Below, piece by piece: positions 29,973 through 38,560 of a stretch of DNA of 64,000 bases. The position numbers and the translations under genes were made by a program. This DNA is from Salinarimonas sp052380005 (GTDB taxonomy: Bacteria; Pseudomonadota; Alphaproteobacteria; Rhizobiales; Beijerinckiaceae), in assembly GCA_052380005.1 (NCBI GenBank), contig JBQTCJ010000015.1. One strand, given 5' to 3'. A model generated the notes under the pieces. That model was given only the letters and a program-made list of their open reading frames with translations, made no database searches and was not told where the DNA came from. Every line of letters starts with the position of its first letter. Position 1 is the stretch's first letter.

Positions 29973-30287
29973 GTGCTGGCGTTCATCGAAGGAAACCTCA
30001 CCGTCGTCGTCGGCACGGTGGCCGGCCTGTGCTCGACGGCGAGCTTCGTCCCCCAGGTCTGGAAGTCCTGGCGCGAGGGCGACACCGAGGCGATCTCCAA
30101 GCGCATGTACGTCGTGACGGTCTCGGCCTTCTCGCTGTGGATCGTCTACGGGCTGATGATCTGGAGCCTGCCGATCATCGTCTTCAACGCGCTGAGCCTC
30201 GTCCTCTCCGGTTCGGTCCTCGTCATGAAGCTGCGCAACCTGCGCCGGCGGCGCCGCGCCGGCGCGCGCGTGGCGGGGGCGCCGTGA
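29973..30287 (+). CDS. SemiSWEET / PQ-loop small membrane transporter
   Basis: A 104-residue three-helix membrane protein of the SemiSWEET family, sugar facilitators that act as dimers. The PQ-loop motif SFVPQVWKSWREGD lies after helix 1, and YVVTVSAFSLWIVYGLMI and IIVFNALSLVLSGSVL form the other helices. The GTG at 29973 gives a family-sized product; the long open frame reaching back to 28101 is a shadow. It overlaps the topoisomerase start (TGATG). Confidence 0.82.
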   Translation: MLAFIEGNLTVVVGTVAGLCSTASFVPQVWKSWREGDTEAISKRMYVVTVSAFSLWIVYGLMIWSLPIIVFNALSLVLSGSVLVMKLRNLRRRRRAGARVAGAP

Positions 30288-31387
30288 TGGGGGCCGCGGC
30301 GGCGCAGGCCGCCTCGGAGAGCGGGATCGTCGACCCCGTCGACGCCGCGCAGAACGCGGGCCTCACCTACGTCACCGACGATGCGCCCGGCATCCGGCGC
30401 CGCAGGTCGGGCCGGGGCTTCACCTACGTCGACCCGAAAGGCCGCAGGATCGAGGACCCCGCCGAGATCCGCCGGCTGAAGTCGCTGGCCGTCCCGCCGG
30501 CCTATACCGAGGTGTGGATCTCGCCCGACCCGAACGGGCACATCCAGGCGACGGGGCGCGACGCGCGCGGGCGCAAGCAGTACCGCTACCATCCGCGATT
30601 CCGCGAGGTGCGCGACTCGACCAAGTTCGAGCATGTCGTCGCCTTCGCCGAGGCGCTTCCGGCGATCCGTGCGCGGGTCGACGCGGACATGCGCAGGCGC
30701 TCGCTCGGGCGCGAGAAGATCTTGGCCACGATCGTCCACCTGCTCGAGACGACCCTGATCCGCGTCGGCAATGCCGACTACCTGCGCACCAACAACACCC
30801 AGGGGTTGACGACACTCGGCGCCGACCATGTCGCCGTCGAGGGCGACAGCCTGCGCTTCGTCTTCACAGGCAAGGGCGGCAAGGAGTGGCGCCTGAAGGT
30901 GCGCGACCGGCGCGTGGCGCGCACCGTCCGGATGCTCGAGGACCTGCCGGGGCAGCGCCTGTTCCAGTGGGTGGACGAGGACGGCGACCGACACGCGGTC
31001 GAGAGCGCGGACGTGAACGCCTACCTGCGCGAGATCACCGGGCGCGAGATTACCGCCAAGGACTTCCGCACCTGGGGCGGGACGGTGCTCGCCGCGACGG
31101 CGCTGAGGGAGTTCGAGGCCTTCGACACCAAGGCCGCCGCGAAGAAGAACCTCAAGACGGCGATCGAGCAGGTGTCGGCACGTCTCGGCAACACGCCGAC
31201 CATCTGCCGCAAGTGCTACGTCCACCCGCAGGTGCTCGACGCCTATCTCGACGGGACGCTCGTCGAGGCGGTGGGGCGCGAAGCCGGCCGGGCGCTGGCC
31301 CAGGAGCTCGACGGGCTCGAGCCTGAGGAGGCGGCGGTGCTCGGCATGCTGCGCGCACGGCTCGCGAGCGAGGTGCGCGCGGCCTGA
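30287..31387 (+). CDS. DNA topoisomerase IB
   Basis: A 366-residue bacterial (poxvirus-like) type IB topoisomerase that relaxes supercoils through a 3'-phosphotyrosine. The N-terminal clamp has FTYVDPKGRRI, and the catalytic domain carries the arginine motif LRTNNTQGLTTL, the lysine loop TGKGGKEWRLKV, the KDFRTWGGT block and the nucleophile tyrosine in CRKCYVHPQV. The ATG at 30287 is coupled to the SemiSWEET stop. Such enzymes are common but dispensable in Alphaproteobacteria. Confidence 0.93.
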   Translation: MGAAAAQAASESGIVDPVDAAQNAGLTYVTDDAPGIRRRRSGRGFTYVDPKGRRIEDPAEIRRLKSLAVPPAYTEVWISPDPNGHIQATGRDARGRKQYRYHPRFREVRDSTKFEHVVAFAEALPAIRARVDADMRRRSLGREKILATIVHLLETTLIRVGNADYLRTNNTQGLTTLGADHVAVEGDSLRFVFTGKGGKEWRLKVRDRRVARTVRMLEDLPGQRLFQWVDEDGDRHAVESADVNAYLREITGREITAKDFRTWGGTVLAATALREFEAFDTKAAAKKNLKTAIEQVSARLGNTPTICRKCYVHPQVLDAYLDGTLVEAVGREAGRALAQELDGLEPEEAAVLGMLRARLASEVRAA

Positions 31388-31589
31388 TCTCGGCGGCCTC
31401 GCGACGTCGACGTGCGTCGGCGCGAAGGAGACGGGCCCGCGCGGGAGAGCCGGGCGTGAGACGATCTCGCAGCCGTTCACCCCGCTGCGCCGCCGTTGCG
31501 CGGATCGTCGTGCGACCCGCCGTCGCGCCGCTCGACATCCGCGCCGGGAGCGGTATGGTCCGCGCTCTTTCGTTTCCTGGAGCTCGACG

Positions 31590-32333
31590 ATGGCCAGGCT
31601 CAGCGTCAACCTGAACAAGATCGCCCTCCTGCGGAACTCGCGGAAGACGGGCGTTCCCGATCCCGTGGCGTTCGTGCCGCTCGCCGCGCGTGCCGGCGCG
31701 CAGGGGATCACGCTGCACCCGCGGCCCGACGAGCGGCACGTTCGGCGCACCGACGTCGACGCCATCGCCGCCGCGATGGCCGACCTGCGGCCGGCCTTCG
31801 AGCTCAACCTCGAGGGCTATCCGGACGAGCGCTTCCTCGACATCGTGCGCGCGGTCCGACCCGAGCAGGTGACCTTCGTGCCGGACGCGCCCGAAGTCTT
31901 CACCTCCGACAAGGGCTTCGACCTCGACGCGGCGCAGGCGACGCTCGTCTCCGAGGCGCTCGCGGCCCTCGCCGGCGTCGAGACGCGCATCGTGCTGTTC
32001 ATCGACCCGGACCCGGCGGTGGTGCCGCGCGTCGCCGCGATCGGCGCGCACGGGATCGAGATCTACACGGGCTCCTACGCCGAGGCCTGGAAGCAGGGCC
32101 GGCACGCGCCGCTGCTCGACGCCGCCGCCAAGGCGGCGCTCGCGGCGCGCGAGCACGGGCTCGTGGTCAACGCGGGCCACGACCTCAACCTCGACAACAT
32201 CCCGCCGCTCGTCGCCGCCATCCCCCATCTCGCCGAGGCGTCGATCGGCCATGAGCTGACGGCGGACGCGCTGACGATGGGCTTCGAGAGCGCGGTGGCC
32301 GCCTACGCCGCGGCGCTGCGCGGCGAGAGCTGA
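31590..32333 (+). CDS. pdxJ: Pyridoxine 5'-phosphate synthase
   Basis: A 247-residue TIM-barrel enzyme condensing 1-deoxyxylulose 5-phosphate with 3-amino-2-oxopropyl phosphate, the last ring-closing step of DXP-dependent vitamin B6 synthesis. Blocks LSVNLNKIALLRNSR, ITLHPRPDERH, FELNLEGYP, EIYTGSYAEAW and NAGHDLNLDN are diagnostic. The start has CTGGAG upstream. It stands alone between the topoisomerase and the NYN gene. Confidence 0.96.
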   Translation: MARLSVNLNKIALLRNSRKTGVPDPVAFVPLAARAGAQGITLHPRPDERHVRRTDVDAIAAAMADLRPAFELNLEGYPDERFLDIVRAVRPEQVTFVPDAPEVFTSDKGFDLDAAQATLVSEALAALAGVETRIVLFIDPDPAVVPRVAAIGAHGIEIYTGSYAEAWKQGRHAPLLDAAAKAALAAREHGLVVNAGHDLNLDNIPPLVAAIPHLAEASIGHELTADALTMGFESAVAAYAAALRGES

Positions 32334-32395
32334 GGGGCCGAGGCCCGAGGAGCGCGGGCCGGGGCGGCGGCAGCCGGAACGACGACGCGCGCGCC

Positions 32396-32424
32396 TTGAC
32401 TCGGAACCGCGGCGCGCGTCTATT
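32396..32424 (+). promoter_or_regulatory. Sigma-70 promoter of the NYN-domain gene
   Basis: TTGACT (32396-32401) and TCTATT (32419-32424) are separated by exactly 17 bases, one of the best housekeeping-type promoters in the window. Transcription would start near 32431, leaving a leader of about 130 bases that includes an AT-richer stretch just before the start codon. Confidence 0.55.
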
Positions 32425-32558
32425 CGCGCCGGTATGTCTCCGCGTCCGCCGTGACGGGGCTGCCGTTGCGGAAGTTCCCCCAGCCGAGGGGCCTAACGAT
32501 TTCATACGATCGCGAATTCGTCTCGGGTCGCTCGATTGTCATTGGAGAGATTTCAGCC

Positions 32559-33245
32559 ATGAGAGATCAAGAACGTATTGCCGTGTTCATCGACGGCGCC
32601 AATCTCTATGCCACGACGAAGACCCTCGGCTTCGATATCGACTACAAGCGTCTCCTGAAGGAATTCCAGACGCGCGGCTACCTCTTGCGCGCGTTCTACT
32701 ACACGGCGCTCGTCGAAGATCAGGAATATTCGTCCATCCGCCCGCTGATCGATTGGCTCGACTACAACGGCTATCGCGTCGTCACCAAGCCGACGAAGGA
32801 GTTCGTCGATTCGACGGGGCGCCGCAAGGTCAAGGGCAACATGGACATCGAGCTGTGCATCGACGCGCTCGAGCTCGCCGACAAGGTCGACCACATCGTG
32901 CTCTTCTCGGGTGACGGCGACTTCCGCTCGCTCGTCGAGGCGCTGCAGCGCAAGGGCGTGCGGGTGTCCGTGGTCTCGACCATCTCGACCCAGCCGCCCA
33001 TGGTGGCCGACGAGCTGCGCCGGCAGGCGGACGAGTTCATCGACCTCGCCCACCTCCTGCCGAAGATCGGCCGCGACCCCGCCGACCGGCCGGTGCGGGA
33101 CCATGCCGACCGTCCCGCGCGCTTCCAGCAGGGTGGCCCGAGCGGCGGCCCGGGCCTCGAGCGCCGCTACGGCATCCGCCAGGGCCAGGGCCCGATCGGC
33201 GGCGGCGCCGGTCGGGTCGACGAGGAAGAGGACTACGAGGATTGA
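32559..33245 (+). CDS. NYN domain protein (LabA/DUF88 family)
   Basis: A 228-residue protein with a PIN-like NYN nuclease domain. The acidic catalytic residues are in VFIDGANLY, GNMDIELCIDAL and LFSGDGDFRSLVE. A Gly/Arg-rich, acidic tail (about 185-228) probably binds RNA or protein partners. The start at 32559 follows GGAGAGA; the upstream extension to 32451 is not conserved-looking. Members are thought to act in RNA turnover; this one is typical of Hyphomicrobiales. A strong terminator follows. Confidence 0.87.
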   Translation: MRDQERIAVFIDGANLYATTKTLGFDIDYKRLLKEFQTRGYLLRAFYYTALVEDQEYSSIRPLIDWLDYNGYRVVTKPTKEFVDSTGRRKVKGNMDIELCIDALELADKVDHIVLFSGDGDFRSLVEALQRKGVRVSVVSTISTQPPMVADELRRQADEFIDLAHLLPKIGRDPADRPVRDHADRPARFQQGGPSGGPGLERRYGIRQGQGPIGGGAGRVDEEEDYED

Positions 33246-33271
33246 TGCGGGTCCGAGGCTGGAGGACGGGG

Positions 33272-33300
33272 GGGGCGTCACCACGGTGGCGCCCCTTTTT
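33272..33300 (+). terminator. Rho-independent terminator after the NYN-domain gene
   Basis: The stem GGGGCGTCAC / GTGGCGCCCC (10 pairs, one G-U) closes a CACG loop and is followed directly by TTTTT. It starts 27 bases after the stop codon and is a textbook intrinsic terminator. Confidence 0.85.
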
Positions 33301-33373
33301 CGTTCGCCTTCGGACCGCGCATACCCCCGGTCCGGAGACGGTGTGGATCGCCCATGACGGCGCAGGCGGATGC

Positions 33374-33402
33374 TTGCACGAATCATAAGTCTGTGCTTAT
33401 CA
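33374..33402 (+). promoter_or_regulatory. ArsR promoter with overlapping palindromic operator
   Basis: A TTGCAC -35 (33374-33379) is spaced 17 bases from TTATCA (33397-33402). The palindrome ATAAG-N6-CTTAT (33385-33400) overlaps the -10 region, the typical place for autorepression by an ArsR protein. The predicted start of transcription falls within a few bases of the ATG at 33410, and no Shine-Dalgarno is visible, so the mRNA may be leaderless. Confidence 0.5.
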
Positions 33403-33409
33403 TTCCCGC

Positions 33410-33724
33410 ATGAACGAGACCGACGTCTTCCGAGCCATCGCGGATCCGACCCGGCGCCTCCTCCTGGAGCGCCTGGCGACGCGGGATGCGAACGCCACCG
33501 AGTTGCGCGCGGGCCTCTCGATCTCGCAACCGGCCGTCTCGCAGCACCTCGCGGTCCTGCGCACCGCCGGGCTCCTGCGCGAGCGGCGGGAAGGCAGGCA
33601 GGTGCGCTACAGCCTCGCGCCCGAGGGCCTGCGGCCGCTCCAGGCTTGGCTCCTGCGATACAGCGCCTTCTGGCCGCAGCGCATCGACGCGCTCAAGCGC
33701 CTCCTATCGGAGATGGATCAATGA
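33410..33724 (+). CDS. ArsR family transcriptional regulator
   Basis: A 104-residue winged-helix repressor (SdpR/YczG type) lacking the metal-binding cysteines of ArsR sensors. FRAIADPTRRLLLERL opens the domain, and LSISQPAVSQHLAVLRTAGLL is the recognition helix and wing. It overlaps the following SRPBCC gene (ATGA). Such pairs usually respond to an unknown organic ligand. It probably binds the ATAAG-N6-CTTAT palindrome just upstream. Confidence 0.9.
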   Translation: MNETDVFRAIADPTRRLLLERLATRDANATELRAGLSISQPAVSQHLAVLRTAGLLRERREGRQVRYSLAPEGLRPLQAWLLRYSAFWPQRIDALKRLLSEMDQ

Positions 33725-34122
33725 CACCGGACGAGACCGACGAGGTCGTGGTCGAGCGCGATCTCGGCGCGCCGATCGAGAAGATCTGGCGCGCCCTGAC
33801 GATCCCGGAGCTCGTCGCCGAGTGGCTGCTGCCGCTCGTGCAGGACGTGTCGGATCCCGACGTCCTGTGTCTCGACGGCGCCACGCGGGGACTGGCCGGC
33901 GCGGTCTCGATCCGGATCGTCGAGGTCGAGCCGCGCACGCGCATCCTCTACGACTGGATCGAGCGCGGTGAGCCGCCGGGGCTCGTGGCGTTCGATCTCG
34001 AGCCTCTGCCCGACGGTGGAGCACGCCTGCGCGTGACCCACACGCGTCATGCGCGGACGCCTCCTCGCGCGGCCAACGCCAACGCCTGCGCGACACACGC
34101 CCCCATGGCCCGCGCCGCCTGA
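33721..34122 (+). CDS. SRPBCC (AHSA1-like) domain protein
   Basis: A 133-residue START-like ligand-binding protein. EKIWRALTIPELVAEWLLP and ILYDWIERGEPPGLVAFDLEPLPDGGARLRVTHT follow the AHSA1/CalC pattern. The C-terminal helix looks short and ends in an Ala-rich tail, so the last 20 residues may be degenerate. It is coupled to the ArsR gene, the usual two-gene arrangement. No enzymatic function is known for this group. Confidence 0.85.
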   Translation: MTPDETDEVVVERDLGAPIEKIWRALTIPELVAEWLLPLVQDVSDPDVLCLDGATRGLAGAVSIRIVEVEPRTRILYDWIERGEPPGLVAFDLEPLPDGGARLRVTHTRHARTPPRAANANACATHAPMARAA

Positions 34123-34259
34123 ACGGCGCCGGACCGCGGCTGAACCCGTCTCGACGCGCCCGATCGGCACCGTCTCGCCCGGCACGCGGTCTCCGCCCGC
34201 CGCCGGGAGGCGGGATCTCGGCCGCATCCCACATCGCCGACACGAAGAGGAGTTGCGCG

Positions 34260-34889
34260 ATGCGCGACACGATGAATCTCGTCCCCATGGTCGTCGAGAC
34301 CTCGAGCCGGGGCGAGCGCGCCTTCGACATCTACTCGCGCCTCCTGCGTGAGCGAATCGTCTTCCTGAACGGGCAGATCGAGGACGGCATGGCCGCTCTG
34401 GTCTGCGCACAGCTGCTGTTCCTCGAGGCGGAGAACCCGCGCCGGGAGATCGCGCTGTACATCAACTCCCCCGGCGGCGTCGTCACCGCGGGACTGGCGA
34501 TCTACGACACGATGCAATTCATCAGCAGCCCCGTGGCGACCCTGTGCATGGGGACGGCCTGCTCGATGGGCTCGTTCCTGCTGATGGCAGGGGCCGCGGG
34601 CCGGCGCGCGACGCTGCCGAACGCGCGCATCCTCGTGCACCAGCCGTCCGGCGGCTATCAGGGGCAGGTCACCGACATCATGCGGCACGCCGAGGAGAGC
34701 AAGCGCCTCAAGGAGCGCATCAACGCTCTCTACGCGAAGCATTGCGGCCGGACCCCGGAGGAGGTCGAGGCGACGTTGGATCGCGACTGCTTCATGGATG
34801 CGCAGGCGGCTCTGGAATGGGGCCTCGTCGACTCCATCGCCACCGCGCGAGGGGACCCGCCGCGTGCGGAGCCCGGGGGGCCGCTCTGA
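34260..34889 (+). CDS. clpP: ATP-dependent Clp protease proteolytic subunit (solitary paralogue)
   Basis: A 209-residue ClpP-fold serine protease. The catalytic triad is intact: S102 (ACSMGS), H127 (LVHQPSGG) and D176 (DRDCFM). The fold signature YINSPGGVVTAGLAIYDTMQ is near-canonical. Departures from housekeeping ClpP are CMGTACSMGS for the usual GQAASMGS and PNARILVHQP for PNSRVMIHQP. No clpX, clpA, tig or lon is adjacent, so this is probably an accessory ClpP. The start at 34260 has AGGAG about six bases upstream. Confidence 0.92.
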   Translation: MRDTMNLVPMVVETSSRGERAFDIYSRLLRERIVFLNGQIEDGMAALVCAQLLFLEAENPRREIALYINSPGGVVTAGLAIYDTMQFISSPVATLCMGTACSMGSFLLMAGAAGRRATLPNARILVHQPSGGYQGQVTDIMRHAEESKRLKERINALYAKHCGRTPEEVEATLDRDCFMDAQAALEWGLVDSIATARGDPPRAEPGGPL

Positions 34890-34911
34890 CCGGGCGCATC
34901 CGCGGGGCGCG

Positions 34912-35382
34912 TCACGCGCCCTTGAGGATGCGCGCCTTCTCGCGGTCCCAGTCGCGCTTCTTCTCGGTCTCGCGCTTGTCGTGCAGCTTCTTGCCCTTGC
35001 CCAGCCCGAGCTCGACCTTCGCGCGCCCGCGCTCGTTGAAGTAGATCCGCAGCGGGATGACCGTGTAGCCCTCGCGCTGGGTGGCGCCGAGCAGCTTGTC
35101 GATCTCGCGGCGGTGGAGCAGCAGCTTGCGCGGCCGGCGCGGCTCGTGGTTGAAGCGATTCGCCTGCAGGTACTCGGGAATGTAGGCGTTGTAGAGCATC
35201 AGCTCCTCGCCCGAGGGGCCGGCATAGCTCTCCCCGATCGTCGCCTTGCCCGAGCGCAGCGACTTCACCTCCGTGCCGGTCAGCACGATGCCGGCCTCGT
35301 AGGTGTCCGAGATCGCATAGTTGAACCGCGCCTTGCGATTGTCGGCGACGACGCGGTGGGAATGGGCGTTCTTCTGCGCCAT
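34912..35382 (-). CDS. smpB: SsrA-binding protein SmpB
   Basis: A 156-residue RNA-binding protein that delivers tmRNA to stalled ribosomes. NRKARFNY, GIVLTGTEVKSLR, SYA-N-terminal barrel motifs and the basic C-terminal tail LGKGKKLHDKRETEKKRDWDREKARILK are all typical. It is read toward clpP (convergent) and follows dapA on the same strand with an 8-base gap, the common dapA-smpB arrangement of Alphaproteobacteria. Confidence 0.97.
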   Translation of the reverse strand: MAQKNAHSHRVVADNRKARFNYAISDTYEAGIVLTGTEVKSLRSGKATIGESYAGPSGEELMLYNAYIPEYLQANRFNHEPRRPRKLLLHRREIDKLLGATQREGYTVIPLRIYFNERGRAKVELGLGKGKKLHDKRETEKKRDWDREKARILKGA

Positions 35383-35389
35383 CTGGCTC

Positions 35390-36292
35390 TCAGGTGTTGA
35401 TCAGCCCGGCCGCGCGCATGCCCGCGCGCACCGCCTCCCGCGCCGCCGGCGAGGCGGGCACGAGCGGCAGGCGGACCTCGTCGGACATTCGGCCGAGCAC
35501 GGACAGGGCGAACTTCGCCGGGGTCGGGTTGGTTTCGACGAACAGCGCCTGGTGCAGCGGGAAGAGGCGATCGTGCAGCTTCAGCGCGGTGGCCGCGTCG
35601 CCCACGAGGCTCGCCTCCTGGAAATCGGCGCACAGCCGCGGTGCGACGTTCGCCGTCACCGAGATGCAGCCGTGGCCGCCATGGGCGTTGAACCCGAGCG
35701 CCGTCGAATCTTCGCCAGAAAGCTGTACGAAGTCGGGACCGAGCACGGCGCGTTGCTGGCTCACCCGCACCATGCTGGCGGTCGCGTCCTTGACGCCGGC
35801 GATGTTGGGAAGCTCGTAGAGACGTGCCATGGTCTCCACCGACATGTCGATGACGGACCGGCCCGGGATGTTGTAGATCAGGATCGGGATCCCGACGGCG
35901 GCGTCGATCGCCTTGAAATGCTGATAGAGGCCCTCTTGCGTCGGCTTGTTGTAATACGGCGTCACCACGAGCAGCACGTCCGCACCGGCGCGCTCGGCGT
36001 GGCGCGCGAAATCGATCGCCTCGGCGGTGGAGTTCGAGCCCGCGCCGGCGATCACGGGAACGCGGCCCTTCGCCTGCGCGACGGTGATCTCGACGACGCG
36101 CTTGTGCTCGTCGTGGGAGAGGGTGGGGCTCTCGCCGGTCGTGCCCACGGGGACGAGGCCGGAGGAGCCGTTCTCGATCTGCCACTCGACGTGGGACCGC
36201 AGCGCCTCCTCGTCGAGGGCGCCGTCCTTGAAGGGCGTGACCATGGCGGGAATCGAGCCGCGAATGCGAGAGAGGACGGCATGGGCGGGCAT
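35390..36292 (-). CDS. dapA: 4-hydroxy-tetrahydrodipicolinate synthase
   Basis: A 300-residue aldolase-type TIM barrel condensing pyruvate with aspartate semialdehyde in lysine and diaminopimelate synthesis. The Schiff-base lysine is in NIAGVKDATASM, the catalytic tyrosine in YNIPGRSVIDM, and GTTGESPTLSHDEH is the N-terminal signature. The start at 36292 is the furthest that keeps the family N-terminus. It precedes smpB. The divergent transglycosylase gene appears to start inside its first codons. Confidence 0.96.
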   Translation of the reverse strand: MPAHAVLSRIRGSIPAMVTPFKDGALDEEALRSHVEWQIENGSSGLVPVGTTGESPTLSHDEHKRVVEITVAQAKGRVPVIAGAGSNSTAEAIDFARHAERAGADVLLVVTPYYNKPTQEGLYQHFKAIDAAVGIPILIYNIPGRSVIDMSVETMARLYELPNIAGVKDATASMVRVSQQRAVLGPDFVQLSGEDSTALGFNAHGGHGCISVTANVAPRLCADFQEASLVGDAATALKLHDRLFPLHQALFVETNPTPAKFALSVLGRMSDEVRLPLVPASPAAREAVRAGMRAAGLINT

Positions 36293-38524
36293 GGTGACGC
36301 TCCGGACGATGCGGGGAGGTCCGCGCGGCGCGGGGCGCCGAGCGGGGGCACACACATAGCGCGCGGACGGCGCCCGCGCAAACGCGGCCTTCTCGGCGCT
36401 TCCTCCCTCGCTTCGGCCTTCGCCGGAGCGATCCTCGGTGGCTCGATCTTCGGGAGCGCCATCCTCGGCGGCGCGCCCGCGGCGCTCGCCGCGACGCCGC
36501 TGCCCCCGCCGCGTCCCGACCGCCCGGCGCTCGAGGAGCCGGCGGCGACGCCCGAGGACGCCGAGGCGATCGTTCGGGCGGTGGCGGAGATCGACCCGCG
36601 GCGCGTGGCGCTCACCGAGATGCTGAACGCCTATGCCGACGGGCGGATCCTGCTCGGCGACACGCTCGCCGCCGCCTGGGAGACGATCGTCGCCGGCGAT
36701 CCCGCCGCGCGGGTCGCCGGCGAGTGGCTGGCGATCCGGGCCGGCGCGGTGCGCGACTTCGCCCGCCTCTCCGCCTTCCTGAGCGACAATCCCGGCTGGC
36801 CGGAGAGGGGCGTCGCCCGCCGGAGAGCCGAGGAGGCGCTCTTCGCCGACCCGGCGCGTCCGGAGCCGACGATCGCCTTCTTCGCGAGCGAGAGGCCGCG
36901 CACCGCCGAGGGCGCGGTGGCGCTCGCGCGCGCCTTCCGCGCCGACGGCGCCGAGGCGGACGCCCGCGCGCTCGCCCGCGCGACCTGGCGCGACACGCGG
37001 CTGGGGACCGCCGAGGAGGCGGCGCTCGAGGCGGAGTTCGGGGCGGCGCTGACGCTCGCGGACCATCGGGTGCGCTTCGAGCGCTACCTCTTCAGAGAGG
37101 ACTGGACGGGCGCGCGGCGCATGCTCGCGCGCTTTCCCGACGAGGCGCGCGCGGACCTCGAGCTCCTGATCGAGACGCGCCGCGCGGTCGTCGCCCGCGC
37201 CCGCGACGCCGGCGCGACGCTCGACGCGCTCCCCGCGCGGCTGCAGGCGGAGCCGTCGGTGCTCTACTCGCGGCTCAAGCACCTGCGCTACGCGGAGCGC
37301 TACGACGAGGCGGCACGCCTCCTCGCCGGGGCGCCGCGGGAGCTCGGGCTCCTGATCGACGGGGACGCGTGGTGGAACGAGCGGCGCATCGTCGCGCGCT
37401 CGACGCTGGAGGCCGGCGACAGCGCCCGCGCCTACGCCATCGCCGCCAACCACGCGGCGGAATCGCCGGCCGAGATCATCGAGGCGGAATGGACCGCGGG
37501 CTGGATCGCGCTGCGCTTCCTCGACGCGCCGCAGGTCGCCGCCGGCCACTTCGCCCGCGCCGCCGAGGAGGCGACGCTGCCGATCTCGATCGCCCGCATC
37601 GCCTATTGGCGTGGCCGCGCCGCGGCGGCGGCGGGGGATGCGGAGGCGGCGCGGGAGCATTATCGGGCCGCCGGGGAGCACCCGATCTCGTACTACGGCC
37701 AGCTCGCCCTCGAGGAGCTCGGCGAGACGCGCCTGCCGCTGCGCCGGCCCGAGGGGCTCGACCTCGCGGCGGCCCGCGAGCGGCTGGAGGACGTGCCGGC
37801 GGCGCGCGCCATCGCGCTGCTCCACGAGGCGGGCTTCTCGGAGCGCACGATCCCGCTCTATTGGGGCCTGGGCGATACGCTCGACGATCCCGCGCTGGTT
37901 GCGGCGCTCGGCGAGGCGGCGGCGGAGCGCGGCGATGCGCGCGGGCTCCTGGCGCTGGGGCGCGCGGCGGTGAGCCGCGGCCTGCCGCTCGACGTCTACG
38001 CCTACCCGACGCTCGGCATCCCGCCCTTCGAGCCGGCGACGGACGCGGTCGATCCGGCGCTGGTCTACGCCATCGCGCGCCAGGAGAGCGCCTTCCATCC
38101 GCAGGCGGTGTCGCATGCCGGCGCGCGGGGCCTGATGCAGCTGATGCCCGCCACCGCGCGGGCGACGGCCCGACGCTTCGGCCTCGCCTATGCGCCGGAG
38201 CGGCTCCTGTCGGATCCGTCCTACAACGCCACGCTGGGCTCGGCGCACCTCGCCGAGCTGATCGAGCGTTGGGGCGGCTCCTACATCCTGGTGTTCGCCG
38301 CCTACAATGCCGGCGGCGGGGCGGTGACGCGCTGGATCCAGCGCTTCGGCGACCCGCGCGGCGGCGGCGTCGACCCCATCGACTGGGTGGAGATGATCTC
38401 CTACCCGGAGACGCGCAACTACGTTCAGCGCGTGATGGAGAACTACCAGGTCTACCGGCGCCTGCTGCACGAGGACCGGCCGCTCTCGATCCGCGCCGAC
38501 CTGGCCCGCGGCGAGCCGGGGTGA
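36281..38524 (+). CDS. Soluble lytic murein transglycosylase
   Basis: A 747-residue Slt-type protein: a long alpha-helical superhelix (about 100-580), then a C-terminal SLT domain cutting peptidoglycan to 1,6-anhydromuropeptides. The catalytic glutamate is in ARQESAFHPQAVSHAGARG, followed by LMQLMPATAR, AYNAGGGAVTRW and YVQRVMENYQVYR. The signal peptide (RKRGLLGASSLASAFAGA to PAALAA) has no start codon right before it; the first usable in-frame ATG is 36281, with AGAGAGGA upstream, overlapping dapA codons by 12 bases. The start is therefore uncertain. Confidence 0.88.
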   Translation: MGGHGDAPDDAGRSARRGAPSGGTHIARGRRPRKRGLLGASSLASAFAGAILGGSIFGSAILGGAPAALAATPLPPPRPDRPALEEPAATPEDAEAIVRAVAEIDPRRVALTEMLNAYADGRILLGDTLAAAWETIVAGDPAARVAGEWLAIRAGAVRDFARLSAFLSDNPGWPERGVARRRAEEALFADPARPEPTIAFFASERPRTAEGAVALARAFRADGAEADARALARATWRDTRLGTAEEAALEAEFGAALTLADHRVRFERYLFREDWTGARRMLARFPDEARADLELLIETRRAVVARARDAGATLDALPARLQAEPSVLYSRLKHLRYAERYDEAARLLAGAPRELGLLIDGDAWWNERRIVARSTLEAGDSARAYAIAANHAAESPAEIIEAEWTAGWIALRFLDAPQVAAGHFARAAEEATLPISIARIAYWRGRAAAAAGDAEAAREHYRAAGEHPISYYGQLALEELGETRLPLRRPEGLDLAAARERLEDVPAARAIALLHEAGFSERTIPLYWGLGDTLDDPALVAALGEAAAERGDARGLLALGRAAVSRGLPLDVYAYPTLGIPPFEPATDAVDPALVYAIARQESAFHPQAVSHAGARGLMQLMPATARATARRFGLAYAPERLLSDPSYNATLGSAHLAELIERWGGSYILVFAAYNAGGGAVTRWIQRFGDPRGGGVDPIDWVEMISYPETRNYVQRVMENYQVYRRLLHEDRPLSIRADLARGEPG

Positions 38525-38560
38525 GCCCGGCTCGGCAGCCCCTCTCCGGGGTCTCCGGCC

